A DNA stretch of 64,000 bases. It comes from Phoronis australis. Its lineage: Eukaryota; Phoronida; Phoronidae. The translations under genes were made by a program, and so were the position numbers. Position 1 is the first letter of the stretch; each line of letters opens with the position of its first letter. The notes under the pieces are model-generated. The model searched no databases and had not been told where the DNA came from. It saw only the letters and a program-made list of their open reading frames with translations. The stretch lies in the NCBI GenBank assembly GCA_002633005.1, contig NMRA01000123.1, positions 402,364 to 466,363 of the forward strand, read 5' to 3'. Shown one piece after another: positions 1 through 11,901 of this stretch.

Positions 1-1231
1 AAATTGTGAAATTGATTACAGCAAATTATATTGAGTAATGGATAAAAATCTGAGGAAGTTTTTTAATGTAAATTTCTGAGTTGCCGGGCTTTTAGCGTGT
101 CGATCGGGTGAGTTCAAACGAACTTAATTTTCAGGGATGAATGTTATACATTCGTACACATTGTTAAATACCAGTCTCTCATCTACACTTATAAGCCCTG
201 TTAACAAGAGATGTTATTTTAAGGTGATTTTTTGCATGTTTCAAGTGAAAATTTCGCAAGGGCATCAAAATAGACGGAGAGGTCAATGAGTGGATTATTG
301 CAGATTGTTTTGTTCGAGGTGGATAAGGATCGCGTACACTGTTTTGGTTGCATAGGTCATAAATACTTGCCACTTTGCATGAACCGGAATCTTGTGCTTC
401 AGGGCACGAGATCGAGCCTTTAACAACGACTCAAATATTCCACTCGTTCTTAGTTCTAGCTTTTCTACACTCCAATCAATTGTTCGTGAAATAGAGACGT
501 ACATGTACAGTTTTCACCAAACCGCAATCAAGCTACAAAATATCAAGTCTTAGAGAAAACAAAAGTTTTAAGATAACTTTTCTAGAGTTTATAGCCCCTA
601 ACGAATCGAGGGGCGCCCCAAACATAGGATCTATGATACCTTGCTGCGTGAATAAACACCACTCTTAGATGAGGAATCGGCTTGCTGAAGACGCACTGTT
701 CGCCCTATAAGTGCACATACTCAATCACATAGGGGCGCAGCAATAAAAAAGTGGGCTGCTAAAGCCAACACCCCTCCTGTGGTGCACCACCTATAGACCT
801 TAACTGGGCGGTGCAGCACTAAAAAAGTGGGGGGGCTATAGCCTACCAGCCCCCTATGGTGCTCGGCCCATTGATCACAATGTCTATTCACCATTTCCGG
901 CAAACCTTGTTTGTCCAGCACGTGACTTCGATGTCGCCAGCAGAACGTAACTGGTTGCACACGTACAGTAGGTTGATTTTAAAATACCGTCAACTTCGTA
1001 CAAATTGATGTTAAAAGCAATCGACCACGCGAGAAAAAAGAAGGTCATCTACATACAGCACCACGTCACATACCATGGCAATCAATATGTGTCGTCATAC
1101 AACGTAGTACAGTGTACATGTATATCGTTATTAATAATTCCCCGTTACGTAAACATTAACGAAAAAATTAAACTATATGGAGACTAGCCGCATTCTTAAA
1201 CTGAGAGAAATGGGCGTGTTTAGATTAGTCA
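1..1231. other. Unassigned AT-rich edge sequence
   Basis: No open frame here resembles a known domain and no splice-bounded exon is evident. The only internal structure is a diverged direct duplication near 735-850: two blocks of a few A's followed by a GTGGG-type G-run and a CC-rich stretch. If the Ig exon at 2319-2430 belongs to a real gene, this interval is probably its next intron, with the second Ig half outside the window. Confidence 0.4.
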
Positions 1232-1240
1232 GGTGACGCT

Positions 1241-2009
1241 GCAAAAGGTACCCGCTCATCCAAAACCTTTACGGCTAACAGATGGCGCTTTTCATCAATG
1301 ACGTGTCATTTTATCGCTCAAGTAAGACTGTCTGCCACAGAATCTTAACCAAGAACCTTGACCTACATTCTGCTGCTGCTGACAGACTGTAACCACAGGT
1401 CACGAGAGTTCATGAACCAGACAGTGTATGTCCTGATGAGTGGCGAATTAATTTGTGTGGAAAAGAAATCTTTGTGTCCGACATTCCATGTTTAAAATCC
1501 CATTTGTAACAACTATTTATAACATATAATTAAGATGAAAGTGTTAATAATATACGCTGTTGTGGTTGCTCGGCCTAAACGCTGGGGTAAAATATATACA
1601 TGTATTCAATGAACGTGACCATGGTGAGGCTACTAAACCGGGCCCGGCCACTTTTCCGCCCGGCGAGATTTTGGCAACTTCACAACCATAATTTTAATTA
1701 GGTTGAAACATAACCACTATATTTTTTAAATTATGCTTGAATTGTACATGGTGATATACATGTTAGGTTTTATTCTCTGCGATATTTTCTTTTTCGTTCA
1801 GTGTCTCGTTAGCCAACAACACTGAGCCCAGCAGACCGGACTGGCTGTGGCACGACACGGCACCTGATGGTTCACCAAGTAGAAACACAAGATTCAGTTC
1901 ACACAAGAATGTCACATGACTGTAAGCAGCGCTGCCTGTTAGTAAAGCATCATTGCATCCAGCGCCATCTGTTTGCCGTAAAGGTTTTGGATGAGCGGGT
2001 ACCTTTTGC
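1241..2009. mobile_element. Mutator-like non-autonomous element with 9-bp target duplication
   Basis: Two inverted arms of 49 bp (1241-1289 and 1961-2009) match almost perfectly. They begin GCAAAAGGTACCCGC and end at AGATGGCGCT. Immediately outside both arms lies the same direct 9-mer GGTGACGCT (1232-1240 and 2010-2018), which is what a target-site duplication looks like. A 9-bp duplication with long terminal inverted repeats is the usual mark of the Mutator/MULE superfamily; Merlin (8-9 bp) is the alternative. The 670-bp interior has no transposase-like frame, so the copy is non-autonomous. The superfamily call rests on duplication length only. Confidence 0.7.
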
Positions 2010-2318
2010 GGTGACGCTAGTGAATAACGGAAACACTTATGTTTTAACGTGGGCAAAGAGTGTCCTTGCCTGTATGAGGCAATGCCATTGGGAACAAGTT
2101 GGTCGGTAAATTTAATTGTTTGTTGAAGGATCGCATAACTGAATTGGCACTAAATGATAGATTTCTTTCAAAATTAAACAGCTGTAGACTGCATCATTAG
2201 ACATTGGTGCCAACTGCCGGAATTCAATGAGAAACGCGTATATGTATTTACATGTAGTAATGCATTGCTTCTCCTTTTCGCAAGTTTTCCGATGAGAAGA
2301 AAACACTAGATTACTTAC

Positions 2319-2430
2319 ACGGGTTTCGGCATTCCTCTTACGATACAATCGAATACAGCATTGTCACGGTGGCGTAGGAACTGACCACGGGGGTTTCCAA
2401 TAACTCTTGGAGGTACCATCACTGATTTGT
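2319..2430 (-). CDS. First half of an immunoglobulin-like domain (internal exon)
   Basis: On the minus strand a 112-nt segment lies between a pyrimidine-rich acceptor ending GTGCAG (at 2431-2432) and a consensus donor GTAAGT (2313-2318). It enters in phase 1 and leaves in phase 2. The translation reads like the N-terminal half of an I-set Ig domain: a PPRVIGNPRGQ strand, then a VFDC cysteine (expected B-strand Cys), then GMPKP just where the domain is commonly split before the core Trp. The second half, with Trp and the partner Cys, was not found to the left and probably lies beyond the window. It may be a downstream exon of the VWA-EGF gene on this strand; that link is inferred from strand, order and phase only. 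Confidence 0.62.
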
Positions 2431-2756
2431 CTGCACACCGGAAACACAAACAGCTTTGCACACAACACATCAAGAAATGACATTAAAACGACAACGGTGG
2501 ATAGTATCGACGTGTAAACGAATTTTAAGAATCAAACCTAGAGTGAATAACATTCGCTTTCATAACGTTTCAATCACCTTCTGGAAATGAAGGAAAATAT
2601 ACGTTTTACATGTATCTTGGAAAATAAAACAGTATAGCTCGGTAACAACCACTGGTGGTAATCTTTCACGACTGTTGTTGTTTTTCAAGGCAAGGTGACG
2701 TGACTTTATATATTCAGATAATAAAAATTTAAAGTCCATCATAAAATATAGTGCAT

Positions 2757-2815
2757 GGACCGCCAACTCCGCATACTTTCAATGGACGAAATCTGTGGTC
2801 TTACGCCCAAGCTGT
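2757..2815 (+). repeat. Dispersed repeat, copy 1 (partner at 30331-30395)
   Basis: About 60 bases centred on TTTCAATGGACGAAATCTGT are shared with 30331-30395 in the same orientation, with a few substitutions. Flanking sequence is unrelated, so these are two copies of a dispersed repeat of unknown type. No terminal repeats or coding capacity are visible. Confidence 0.6.
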
Positions 2816-3697
2816 TACGTCACTATTCAGTAGCGACACTTGGCCAAATTATGGAGTTTTATTACTGGCAATGTACATGTACGTCGTCTGCTAATCGAGG
2901 TCGGCTGCAGTGTGGTCGAGTGGTTGTAGCATTGTTAAAAGTACTCACTACAATTGGAAGGCTTTGATCAGCGCTTCAGTGCCGAAGCTATTATTTGTCG
3001 TTGTACTAGATAGTATAATAGAAGCGTGAATTTCCTGTCCCAATACACTAACCGGAAAATGAAACTGATAATTTAGGAGAGTGGCGCCTCCTCTAGGACA
3101 GTACACAAGAAAGCGTCGGAGTTGCGAATTTGCTGTCTATAATCTCTGATTCCATCTATCACCAGGTTTGACAAGCTTAACGTAATCAATTCATCATAAC
3201 CGTCTTAAGGACATGTTTGTCACTGAAGTAATTATTAGACGCACAATATATGTTTTAGTGGAACTAGTGCTACAGCGTAAGTGCATTGTCAACACGAGAG
3301 TCAATACTATAAATGAAAGGCCTAACGTGGTTATCAACCAAAGAATTAGTATTAGCTTTGTTGAATAAAGCTTGTTTTATAAGTTGAAGTTTGACAAATT
3401 TTCAACAAAAATGTATAGTCGTGCTTTCAACGGAAAACAAAACAGGAAACATTTTCGTTCTTTAGTAGACCTTCTATAGTTTCTCACCCATGCACCGTCC
3501 GTACACCATAACTCTTTGAGCTAAATCACGGCAAACGCACTTTCGACCACTCTGCTGCACGTTACAACGTTGTTGGTCCTCGGGACACTTTAAGCCTCCG
3601 TCCTCTGGGTTGCAAGGTACCTCGGTTGAGTCTTAAAAACGTATATGGCGGTCTCATTAGTTCACATTCTTGCTACTATTACCTCCTCAGTCGTCAC

Positions 3698-4025
3698 AAT
3701 CATCACTTTCGTCGTCGGCGTCATCGTCATCGTCATCATCACCATCATCGTTAATATCATCAGCATTACCTTCATCGGTTCTGTCAACGTGTAATCATCA
3801 TTGCCATCATCATCGTGAATCTATCGACATCGAGACAATCATCAGCATCGTCATTATATTCACGGTCACCGCCAATATTGTCATTGGCATTACCTTGGTA
3901 ATCACCAACATCATCGTCATTGGCAGCATCATCGCAATCAACATCGCTAACAATATCATCATCGTTGGCAATATCCTCGTCATCACCACAATGCATATCT
4001 TTGCGATCAACATCAACATCATTGT
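3698..4025. repeat. Imperfect (ATC)n trinucleotide microsatellite
   Basis: Roughly 330 bases consist of degenerate ATC/GTC/ATT triplets. They open long but meaningless frames on both strands: poly-Ser/Ile on the plus strand, Asp/Met-rich on the minus strand. These are low-complexity artefacts, not genes. Confidence 0.9.
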
Positions 4026-4179
4026 TTCGGGTGGCGTTGACTATGAGTAAAACTTGTTTACAGTAACATTAAGAGGGACGATGAAAAATAAATACTATAT
4101 CATTTCCTTTTCATGGTTAAACTCTTAGCCGATAGTTCATCGGCACTTGAGTTCTGTTAAAAATGAACGTAATACCTAC

Positions 4180-4299
4180 CTTTGCAGGTGTTGTTGTACT
4201 CTATCTTATTTCCAGGACATTCACACCGTCTTGATCTGCACGCCATCAAAGGGTCAGGGCACTTAAGACCAGACGCTTCACACGGGACCATTTCCGGCA
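4180..4299 (-). CDS. EGF-like domain exon
   Basis: A 120-nt minus-strand exon, phase 1 in and phase 1 out, runs from an acceptor CTTACAG (4300-4306) to a donor GTAGGT (4174-4179). It encodes one compact domain with six cysteines: PCEASGLKC, then MAC, RRC, EC and TC. That is the count and crowding of an EGF/EB-type module, with C4-x-C5 spacing as expected for EGF. Its symmetrical phase matches the exon at 8186-8326, so the two can be spliced together in frame. Such modules are extracellular. The gene is unidentified. Confidence 0.68.
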
Positions 4300-5919
4300 C
4301 TGTAAGGTCAATAGCTAATCTTAACAATAATTCCCCAGGAAAATTATTCGTAACAAAAATGCAAAGCGCCATCTTGTGCATCAAATTCCCTTCAATGCCA
4401 AGGAATGCAATGACATAGCACAAACAAAACGGCAGTCTGTGCCAGGCTTGTGGAACAACAAGAAGAACGTCCCGGGGCAACTTCGTGCACTAGCTCTGCA
4501 AAAGGTAAAGCTAGGCTGTCGAAACACATGAATAATCCTGCTAACGAACGCCTCTCGCGAAGACGTTTGTCCGGGTGAAATCGAAGCAAATGAGTCAAAA
4601 CTAGACTCACTGCTCAAAGGGACAGTCGGCTCATCTAGCGCAGGTGATGGAGAGCGGAATTTAAGGCTCAGAAAGTATTTCGGTTCCGACGTGAGAATAG
4701 AGGGCGATACTGGCAGGCCTTATCTGTAAGACTTGTTTGTTAACTGAACATCAATGAATTTCCTGATATTATACCTCTTGTACTTCTATGAGAATAGTTA
4801 CTGCCATGGTCAAAATGTTGTTCCATAATGATGTCGCGGTGCACAACTGGTAGTTGATGGTGTGTGAGCTGTTAGTGAATTGATCACGTTCAAAAAGCAT
4901 CTCGCTGTGGACAATCCTCGACAGCAAAAGGCAGTATTCAATGAAGCTGCAAGGAAGGAGAGTGTTAATGGGGGTAATGGGACCGCCAGATTAGTCTTGT
5001 TATATTATCTTTTCCTCAACGTCCTGTACAGCGCGTTAGGCAATAAGGTTCTAGTTCACGTTCTTGATGCCACTGATCTCAACAACTAACCTGTGGCAGC
5101 GTAGGAGCAACGATTCAAATCTCTTGGCTGGATCAAATCGAACGACTGCGGTGGGTCGATCGAGAGACCTCAACTCGACACACAAGTTTGCTCTCACAAT
5201 ACGAATATTAGCTGTCTTTTACGTTTGATGACGCCCATTACGAATGCAGCGCCCAAAGGCTCCAGGTGGGTCAGACGTTGACTGCCTCATTAGAGTGTGA
5301 AACGAGCTGCATCAGAGACAAGACGATGTAACCTGAATAATGGCGCAGTTTAGATCCAGAACAAAGTAGTAACGGTGAATCACAGACCAAAGTTGAATGG
5401 GCAGGTGAATTAGCTTCACATGGATGTGAGTAGACCATATAACGTGCCTGGGGTCTGTAGTAAATTCTCTTTCAGCCGTCCGTGGTACCTTCTTTCGGAC
5501 TACTGTAAGCCATCCCTGACAATGGAGGCAACTTTGAGGTACGGTTTAACGTACTTGATGTTCTTGGCTTTTTAGAATATCAAGTGCATTGAGTCACACA
5601 TGCATACGCTCTGCACAAGTCAGGAGCCTGGGATTGAAGGACTTTCTAGGCAGCCCTGGTGGTGCACGGTAGCGGAACACACCCTTTCAAACTTTAAAAT
5701 CAGTGCATATCTAAATAACGACACCCTTTCCAAGCAACTTGGTTAGATACGTGGTGAACTACGCTGTCTTCCGTGAAGGTCGCGAAATATGAATTTTGAC
5801 AACTGTGGGTAGCACAGAGCGAGGCATTCAGACAGGCAAAGTCGCGTGGGAGGTTCGCGTACCCAGTTAAACGGCCCACAGATACCTAATATCTACTGAC
5901 TCTCGCGGAGAAGGTTCAC
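4300..5919. other. Probable intron, nothing recognised
   Basis: Frames here are short and mutually shadowing, without domain motifs. No terminal repeats were seen. It is most simply intronic sequence between the EGF exons at 8186 and 4180. Confidence 0.4.
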
Positions 5920-6255
5920 TCACAGACTCATGTAAACTTGCAAGTAAAATTTACTATATTTTGCATTGCATGTCACCTTTCTAGATTGAATAGTGTAGGA
6001 GCTGAATTCAGTCACCGCTGCTTTAATATATTGAGCTTCGATCCTACACGGTATCCAACTGACTTGACTTTTCCGTAACAAACTGCTGGAGTAGCCAGTT
6101 AAGAGTGGTTTGTCATGACGGGTGACGTACAATGTTGCGCCTTGGCCACGACGTTCTACGGACCTGTCAGTAACTATCCACAACAAATCACTGGGACGGG
6201 TAATTACTATACACTTCTTCGACGCCAAAACCCTTCTGACTGTCAGTGAACACGC
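5920..6255 (-). pseudogene. Retroelement RNase H domain relic
   Basis: The minus-strand translation contains a decayed RNase H-like core from an LTR-type retroelement: a LLWIVTD strand holding the first catalytic Asp, RGQGATLYV, KPLLTGYSS, then QVSWIPCRIEAQ, where a Glu sits at the expected helix position. Upstream, frame is lost within about 30 codons and no reverse transcriptase is detected; downstream the frame stops. It is an isolated fragment, not a functional gene. The recognition is from family motifs; a BEL or Ty3-type source is more likely than Ty1/copia. Confidence 0.6.
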
Positions 6256-6514
6256 ACCTCACTTACGGAGTCCAAGGTGTCTTGAATGGAGACAAAAGAT
6301 GAAATCTTCCGGGGCCCAGATAATCGGTACAATGTAAAATGGCGCGAGACAGGATCTTGTAAGCTCCAAAATAAGGTCCCGTATTTCTATTACGATGGCA
6401 GTTAGCGTGCAAATATCGTTTTGTCCATACACAACACAGTACTTGGTGGACCACTGGAAAATTTGCGGGATTACAGGTATCTCTGCGCCAGAGATGCTCA
6501 CAGCGCCATACAGT

Positions 6515-6517
<3 letters not shown>

Positions 6518-6551
<34 letters not shown>

Positions 6552-6559
6552 AACACACA
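6518..6559. repeat. (CA)n microsatellite
   Basis: Fifteen or so uninterrupted CA units are followed by AAACAAACACACA. It produces Cys/Val-rich shadow frames on the minus strand. Confidence 0.95.
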
Positions 6560-7010
6560 TAATATACATATATATGGTAGCTGCTACCTGTGCGCGAAAT
6601 CACGGGTAACGGGTAGTTTGAAAATAACTGCTTACGATCATAGAATATGCACTTTGTGTACGAAAAACTCCGTTGAAGACAAATTTTGTTCTTATTTTGA
6701 TAGGTTGGCCTTCATTCCATGATCTCAAGAAAATGTTCGTACTGTACGTGTTTTGGCGATTTCCAACCTTGATAAATTTCATTCAAATGAAGGTAGATAG
6801 TAAAAGCTAAACACATTTTACACGTTGAAAAGGTGAGAGAGGTTGTTGGATACTTTAATTAAGTTTTATGAGTTTGAACGATATTTATTTTAGCCAGGCT
6901 AAGTGTAGGTCTCTCGCCTTTTCTTTTACAACGGAAACAATGCGAGCTGCAGAATGCAATCTGTCTGGACTGTCTTTTTGCTAAAAATCACAATAGTATA
7001 GTCTACACCA

Positions 7011-7160
7011 GTGGCGGATTTAGGGGTGGGAGCACTCAAGGGGCCATGCCCCCTGAATTCTCCCAGATTCCAATTAGCAGTTGGGGGGTGCGAATGTCTG
7101 ACGGGTAAAATCCTGGCTAATACTCTGCCCTGCCCCCCAACTCAAAATTTTTGTTCTGCC
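7011..7160. repeat. G-rich dispersed repeat beginning CCAGTGGCGGATTTAGGGG
   Basis: The opening CAGTGGCGGATTTAGGGG resembles the start of the G-rich stretch at 57199-57320 (CAGTGGTGGATCACAAGG). CAGTGGCGGAT starts are common in short hAT-type or SINE-like dispersed repeats of animal genomes. Borders could not be fixed and no target duplication was found. Confidence 0.45.
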
Positions 7161-8185
7161 TCTATGCACCAAATTTGAACAACACCTTTCCACGAACGGC
7201 CTTGACACGGTGTCGGTTTCTGATGTGACATTCAGGTTTTTGCACGAACATATGAATTCAACAGATAGCTTTTAAGTGACATCTAAACATTCACAGATAA
7301 GAGCACACTTTACTTTCAAAGAACTATGTGGAACTGATTTCACTGCAGCTCTCACTCGGCCAACACCAGTATATTGTCACAATTGTCGCCTGAAAACTTA
7401 GACGACCGGGATAGATGAGGAAATTCAGTTGAAAGGAACGGAATTGAGAAGAAAAACCTGTCGTCGTTTTGAAAACAGTGCCTAATCGTGACACGCGCAG
7501 GTACGCGCCATCTCCTAAAATTTTGCGATATCTCTTGAGAGCTTGTTTTCTGGTATAAAAATATTAGTGTTATTCATACTGTATGAATATAGGACAGTAT
7601 CGCAAACAAAAGTCATCGACATTAGAAAGATGCACTCTGAAAAGGCGCAACCACAATTTCTAGGATTCACATTTCTTGAATTTCATGAATTTTAAGCACC
7701 GATTTGTCTGTATAACAGACCACATTTACACTTCAGTCCATCAGTCATGCCAATTTGTTTGCGTAAAGCGCTGCCTGTTAAGAATTTGACTAGCCAATCA
7801 AAAACGCCGGTGTAAAAAAATTCCCGAGAAAAATTAAGTGATATCTGCGTGCTGGCTAACGACCACCTAGCGGCACGCAGGTAACCAGCGAGTTGAGCCT
7901 ACGGACTGACGTCATCAAGCCCAGTACGAAACTGGCCACCCTCCCTCCGCGTCCGCGAAAAAACGAGAAAAAATAGAACACCTCGAGTGCCTTTTGCACT
8001 GAAAAGGTTTCTTGTTGGATTGCATGTAATATAAATCCACCATTAATTCCTAATAAGACACATTTCTATTTCCATATTTTGGATCATGTTTTGATGTTCT
8101 ACATGTCCTTTTGAGCTGCGAATGGTATTCACACTACATTAACCTAAAGCTCAGTCATCAAAGTGGCAACTCTGGAGTCACTTAC

Positions 8186-8326
8186 TTGTGCATTTGCCGC
8201 GCGGAAATGCCACGAGAGGAGGCTTGCAGTAACATAATCCATTAGTCCTGTTGCATATCGTGCTGGTATTGGTACAGTATCTGCCGCCGTGCCCACAATG
8301 GAAATAATTTTTGTCTTGAGTGAACC
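8186..8326 (-). CDS. EGF-like domain exon
   Basis: This 141-nt minus-strand exon starts after a TCAATAG acceptor (8327-8328 is the AG) and ends at a GTAAGT donor (8180-8185), phase 1 on both sides. It encodes one six-cysteine module: HCGHGGRYC, STIC, NGLC, YC and GKC. The pattern C-x6-C-x7-C-x6-C-x-C-x13-C fits an EGF-like/EB fold. It is expected to be extracellular. Together with the exon at 4180-4299 it may form an EGF pair downstream of the VWA exon at 26256-27150, whose donor is also phase 1. The 18-kb separation leaves that assignment open. Confidence 0.7.
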
Positions 8327-8373
8327 CTATTGACAGGCAATAACGGTAATCAGTGTTTCGACGAAATGCTGTT

Positions 8374-8637
8374 CTAAAAGGTCCATAAAAGGTGAAAGAG
8401 TGAAAAAACACTCATGCTTGTTTCTGGTTGCAGCTGAATGCAGTCATTTTCCGCTTGCAACACGACGCACTTCGGTTGGCATAGCGTGCCATAGTGCAGA
8501 ACGTGATGTTCAGTACTGAACACCTGGCCACATGTCACAATACGCGAGCGAACAAAGAGAACGAAATGTCGTCCGAATGGCTGGTCACGTTGGCACGAGA
8601 ATTCAGTTTGGAAAGAAAACAACTGGCAATGGTTCAT
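8374..8637 (-). CDS. Possible cysteine-rich exon, unassigned
   Basis: Just upstream of the EGF exon at 8186-8326 the minus strand stays open for about 88 codons, with six cysteines in a plausible order: EFSCQRDQ, IVTCGQVF, YGTLCQPKC, ENDC. The middle part (CG then YGTLC) faintly recalls a Sushi/CCP module. However, no strong acceptor or donor in a compatible phase was found: the only CAG before it is phase 0, and there is no consensus GT after it. It could be a decayed exon or chance. Confidence 0.25.
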   Translation of the reverse strand: MNHCQLFSFQTEFSCQRDQPFGRHFVLFVRSRIVTCGQVFSTEHHVLHYGTLCQPKCVVLQAENDCIQLQPETSMSVFSLFHLLWTF

Positions 8638-8639
8638 GT

Positions 8640-11500
8640 CGATTTTCGTTCTGATGCAGTCTAGACACTACAATATAAATTCAGTTGTTCCAATGATGAA
8701 ACGGCAAAACGCAGTAGCTAGAAGGCGCTGTGCGCGACTAAACCAGTCGTCGTATTTCAAACGCGACCAACACTCGCAACATATAAGCTGACGAGGTATG
8801 ACATGTGACTGTCAGTGTCAAGCCTCAAACTACTTACATGCGTATATGACATGACAAACGATGCACTGAAACAATTTTAATTTTAGTAATGACAACGGAG
8901 AGATTCATACAACATGATTGAAAATGACTAAATTTAAACCTTGAGTTCTTATTGTACGTTTGAGACAGCGCAACTCAGTTCAGTTTCATCCCCGGAGTAC
9001 TCTTATCCGGTCGGACCGGCTCACACCTACATGTAGTTTAACTGGGTTTGCAGTCGATTGTTGGGATGCATTAACACGTCTGTTAATAACTGTCAGCTAA
9101 ACCCAGTGGATGGCAAATACGCAGATTGGACGCTAAAGTACTAAAAAAGAACGTTAGTAGAAGCAGAGAAAGCTAATTGAAAGGTAATTTTGTGAATTCT
9201 CTATTGCCTGCTCGTACGAGAGCGCTATTTTTCTATCTGTCACGAGTGTCAGTGGATGCCATTGCAACACACACACTATACGCGCTTATTGCAACCAAAG
9301 TTCAACGTCTGCGGCTGGATGTGCAGCCGGGCAACTAGCATAATTAGTGAACGCACGACTCGAGAGATTCTGTAAAATGTCGGACGTGAACACTTTGATT
9401 AATCAATGAAAAAATTAACTGTTCGTGAGGAACGAGCCATTGAATATACAAGTAGCACATGTTGACGTGTGTACCTTCTGTCTGTGACTACCCCCAACAC
9501 AATTCCGTTGGATTGGCTGGGGAGAAGAGGGCACTTATGCAGGACGTGTCACCTTCTTGTGTGCCATGTTCACGCTAATTATATTCCCTGTGAAGGTGTT
9601 TTTCCCAGTAAACTTACTGAAGAGGGACTTCGTTTTTTTTGGGCTGGAATTCAAACAGGACAATTCCATTCTTTCGCGCTTACTATCTAGGATTCAACAT
9701 AGCAAGCAGTCCCAGGTAAACGTGCACGGCTTATTTTGATAAATCTCTTGAATGTTGAGTGTCCAAATTTCCTAGCGGCACACCCCGATCATAAATGTAG
9801 TCCAGCGCCCCTTAGTGTTGACCACGTGAACTACCTGATCTGTGTTGCATCAGGTAGAATGAGGGAATAAAGTAGAAGGAGACTTGACACCAGAGTCCCA
9901 CGTGGTCTTTCGAGAGTCGTCACTATGTAAGGACCTGCATGGTGAAATGAAAAAACCCTGGTCTTGACTTGCACGGTCAGATTTTGCCAGCTTTGAGAAG
10001 AATTATTAAAATATAAAAAGATGCATCGACGAAGTATCAGAGGAGATTTTGAATCAGGATTTGAAAATAATACAGGGTCAGAGTTAACATTCTCGACAAA
10101 TTTTTTACATTCTCGAAATTCTACAGAAGAAAACATTGACATACGGAATCAAGATAGTCTGATTTTAAAGACGGATCAAGGGTATGACAAAATTAAAAAC
10201 ACAACACTAAAACAAAAATAAATAGATATATCTATTTCGATCCTCCAAAACTCTACTGGTGACCTACTGTATGCTTTACGTTGAACAACAAAAGACTAAT
10301 TTTGTTGCCGAGTATTCATTCGGTTTTTCGATTGAACAACTTATATTTACCTGTGGACTATTTTCGTTGAACCATTGGTTTATTTATTGACTTGCAAATG
10401 GTTTGGCAAACCACAATCTCATATTTTATAAACTGTTAAGGTTTTAAATGACCCTAGAAAAAATGTATAACTTTCGATAATTTCGTATCATCATACATGA
10501 GACAAGGCTAAATGGAATCATATGAAAATTGCAAATAATATGTTCTCGACACTGTTATCCAAAAAACTGCTACCGGGTAGGATTCGTTTTTGAAATGATC
10601 GACTTTTGGACGATGTCGAAGGAGAATTTGCTCATTAATTCGGTTCGATAGTAATGAAACACTAAAGACTTAAAACGAACAGGAATCACTTTCGGTTAGT
10701 TGCTATGAGTTGTTCTCAACATTTCTCAATCAAGAACAGACGCTTGAAAAATAGGGGAAAAGACAAATAAGCTTGTATACTGGTAACACATTTTATTTTA
10801 TGGAACTCAAAGCCGACGCATATTGGCTCTGCAAAGTTGGAGTGCAACGGCAATGTTGTAATCACCTGTTTATTATACTCTACTAAGAGATTGAATATTA
10901 ACTATTTTGGTTTTATGTATGATTTTATTTCGACATTCTTTGGCCAAAGTGCTTCCAATGTGCTTCAAATGTTTTCCATTTTGGTAACTATTGTTTTTGC
11001 ATGGCTTGGCCAATAGATTTGCGTCCATCGCAGACGCTTCTGACATATATCCTTGAGTAGGCGACAGATTTTGTTTCATTTGTCGATCTTATAAATTTCT
11101 GTGTATTTAGCATTGTTGGTTTGCATGCTTCGACATACATTGTATATGTAACTACACCAAGTTCCTAGAGAATTTAAACAAATGGATGAAAAGTGCTATC
11201 GTAAGAACATTTACATGTCCTTTGAATTGGAACGGTCATGCGACTGAACTATGTTGACGCTACAAGCACAACATTTTCTCGGTAGAAAGCGAAAACAACA
11301 GAAGATAGAAACACTCCTCCACATCTTTGACAGAGTGTCAAAACGCACGGTCGTCAGGTGATTGATCAATAAGTTTGATTTATGGAGTCTAATTCACTCT
11401 TTCCGTTCTATAAGCGAATGTTCTTCACCACGAGTGCTTCGCGACTGCCTCAGGCACATCATCCAGTTCTACATTATAACGATCTTTGTATTTTCCTGAA
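8640..11500. other. Long non-coding stretch, nothing recognised
   Basis: No domain-bearing frame, terminal repeat or tandem array was found. The open frames near 9469-9740, 9831-10221 and 10873-11079 show no family resemblance and overlap on both strands. Confidence 0.4.
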
Positions 11501-11689
11501 ATTTTACCTGCTCAACTCAAAACCCTGGCGGAAACCCAGTAATCTGAGTGACATGCCTTTTACAGTTTGTATCGTATGCGGGAATTTTTGCAGATTAGTA
11601 GACTGTTTGTGAGTCTTTGCTATGACTGTCAGCTCCCTCGTTACTAGACATATCCTCACAACACAATTTGGCCTTTCACTCCTGGAATC

Positions 11690-11901
11690 AAGGTCAAGTG
11701 GATCCTTACAGGGTTGGTTTGAAATAGGCACATCAAGAGTGGATTCTAGACCCTCAAAAAAGTTCTGATCAGTTTTAACCAATCGACAAGGCGATACACG
11801 CACAATGGATCCACCACGACGGACAAAATAACTTTCCATCGTGGAATAAAACTTTACACTGGCCTAGCCATCGATCCCTATCCTCTCGTTTGTAGTACAC
11901 G
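11690..11901 (-). pseudogene. Ty1/copia-like retroelement, integrase C-terminal fragment (second half of split gene)
   Basis: The minus strand carries the end of the integrase/linker region of the retroelement whose front part lies at 14626-16224: VYYKRED, DRWLGQ, then after a frameshift near 11835 RRGGS and VSPCRLVK. In related elements this block follows directly on the part that stops at about 14626, and a 2.7-kb DNA transposon (11909-14618) separates the two here. No reverse transcriptase or RNase H follows to the left and no LTR was found. The fragment is dead: it is frameshifted as well as interrupted. Confidence 0.68.

Noticed and set aside
3670-4050. 126-codon plus-strand frame and two 70-codon minus-strand frames
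   Set aside because: They arise from a degenerate ATC-type microsatellite; composition is Ser/Ile or Asp/Met only.
6259-6603. Hydrophobic, Cys/Val-rich minus-strand frames
   Set aside because: The apparent membrane stretch is translation of a (CA)n run; no exon signals.
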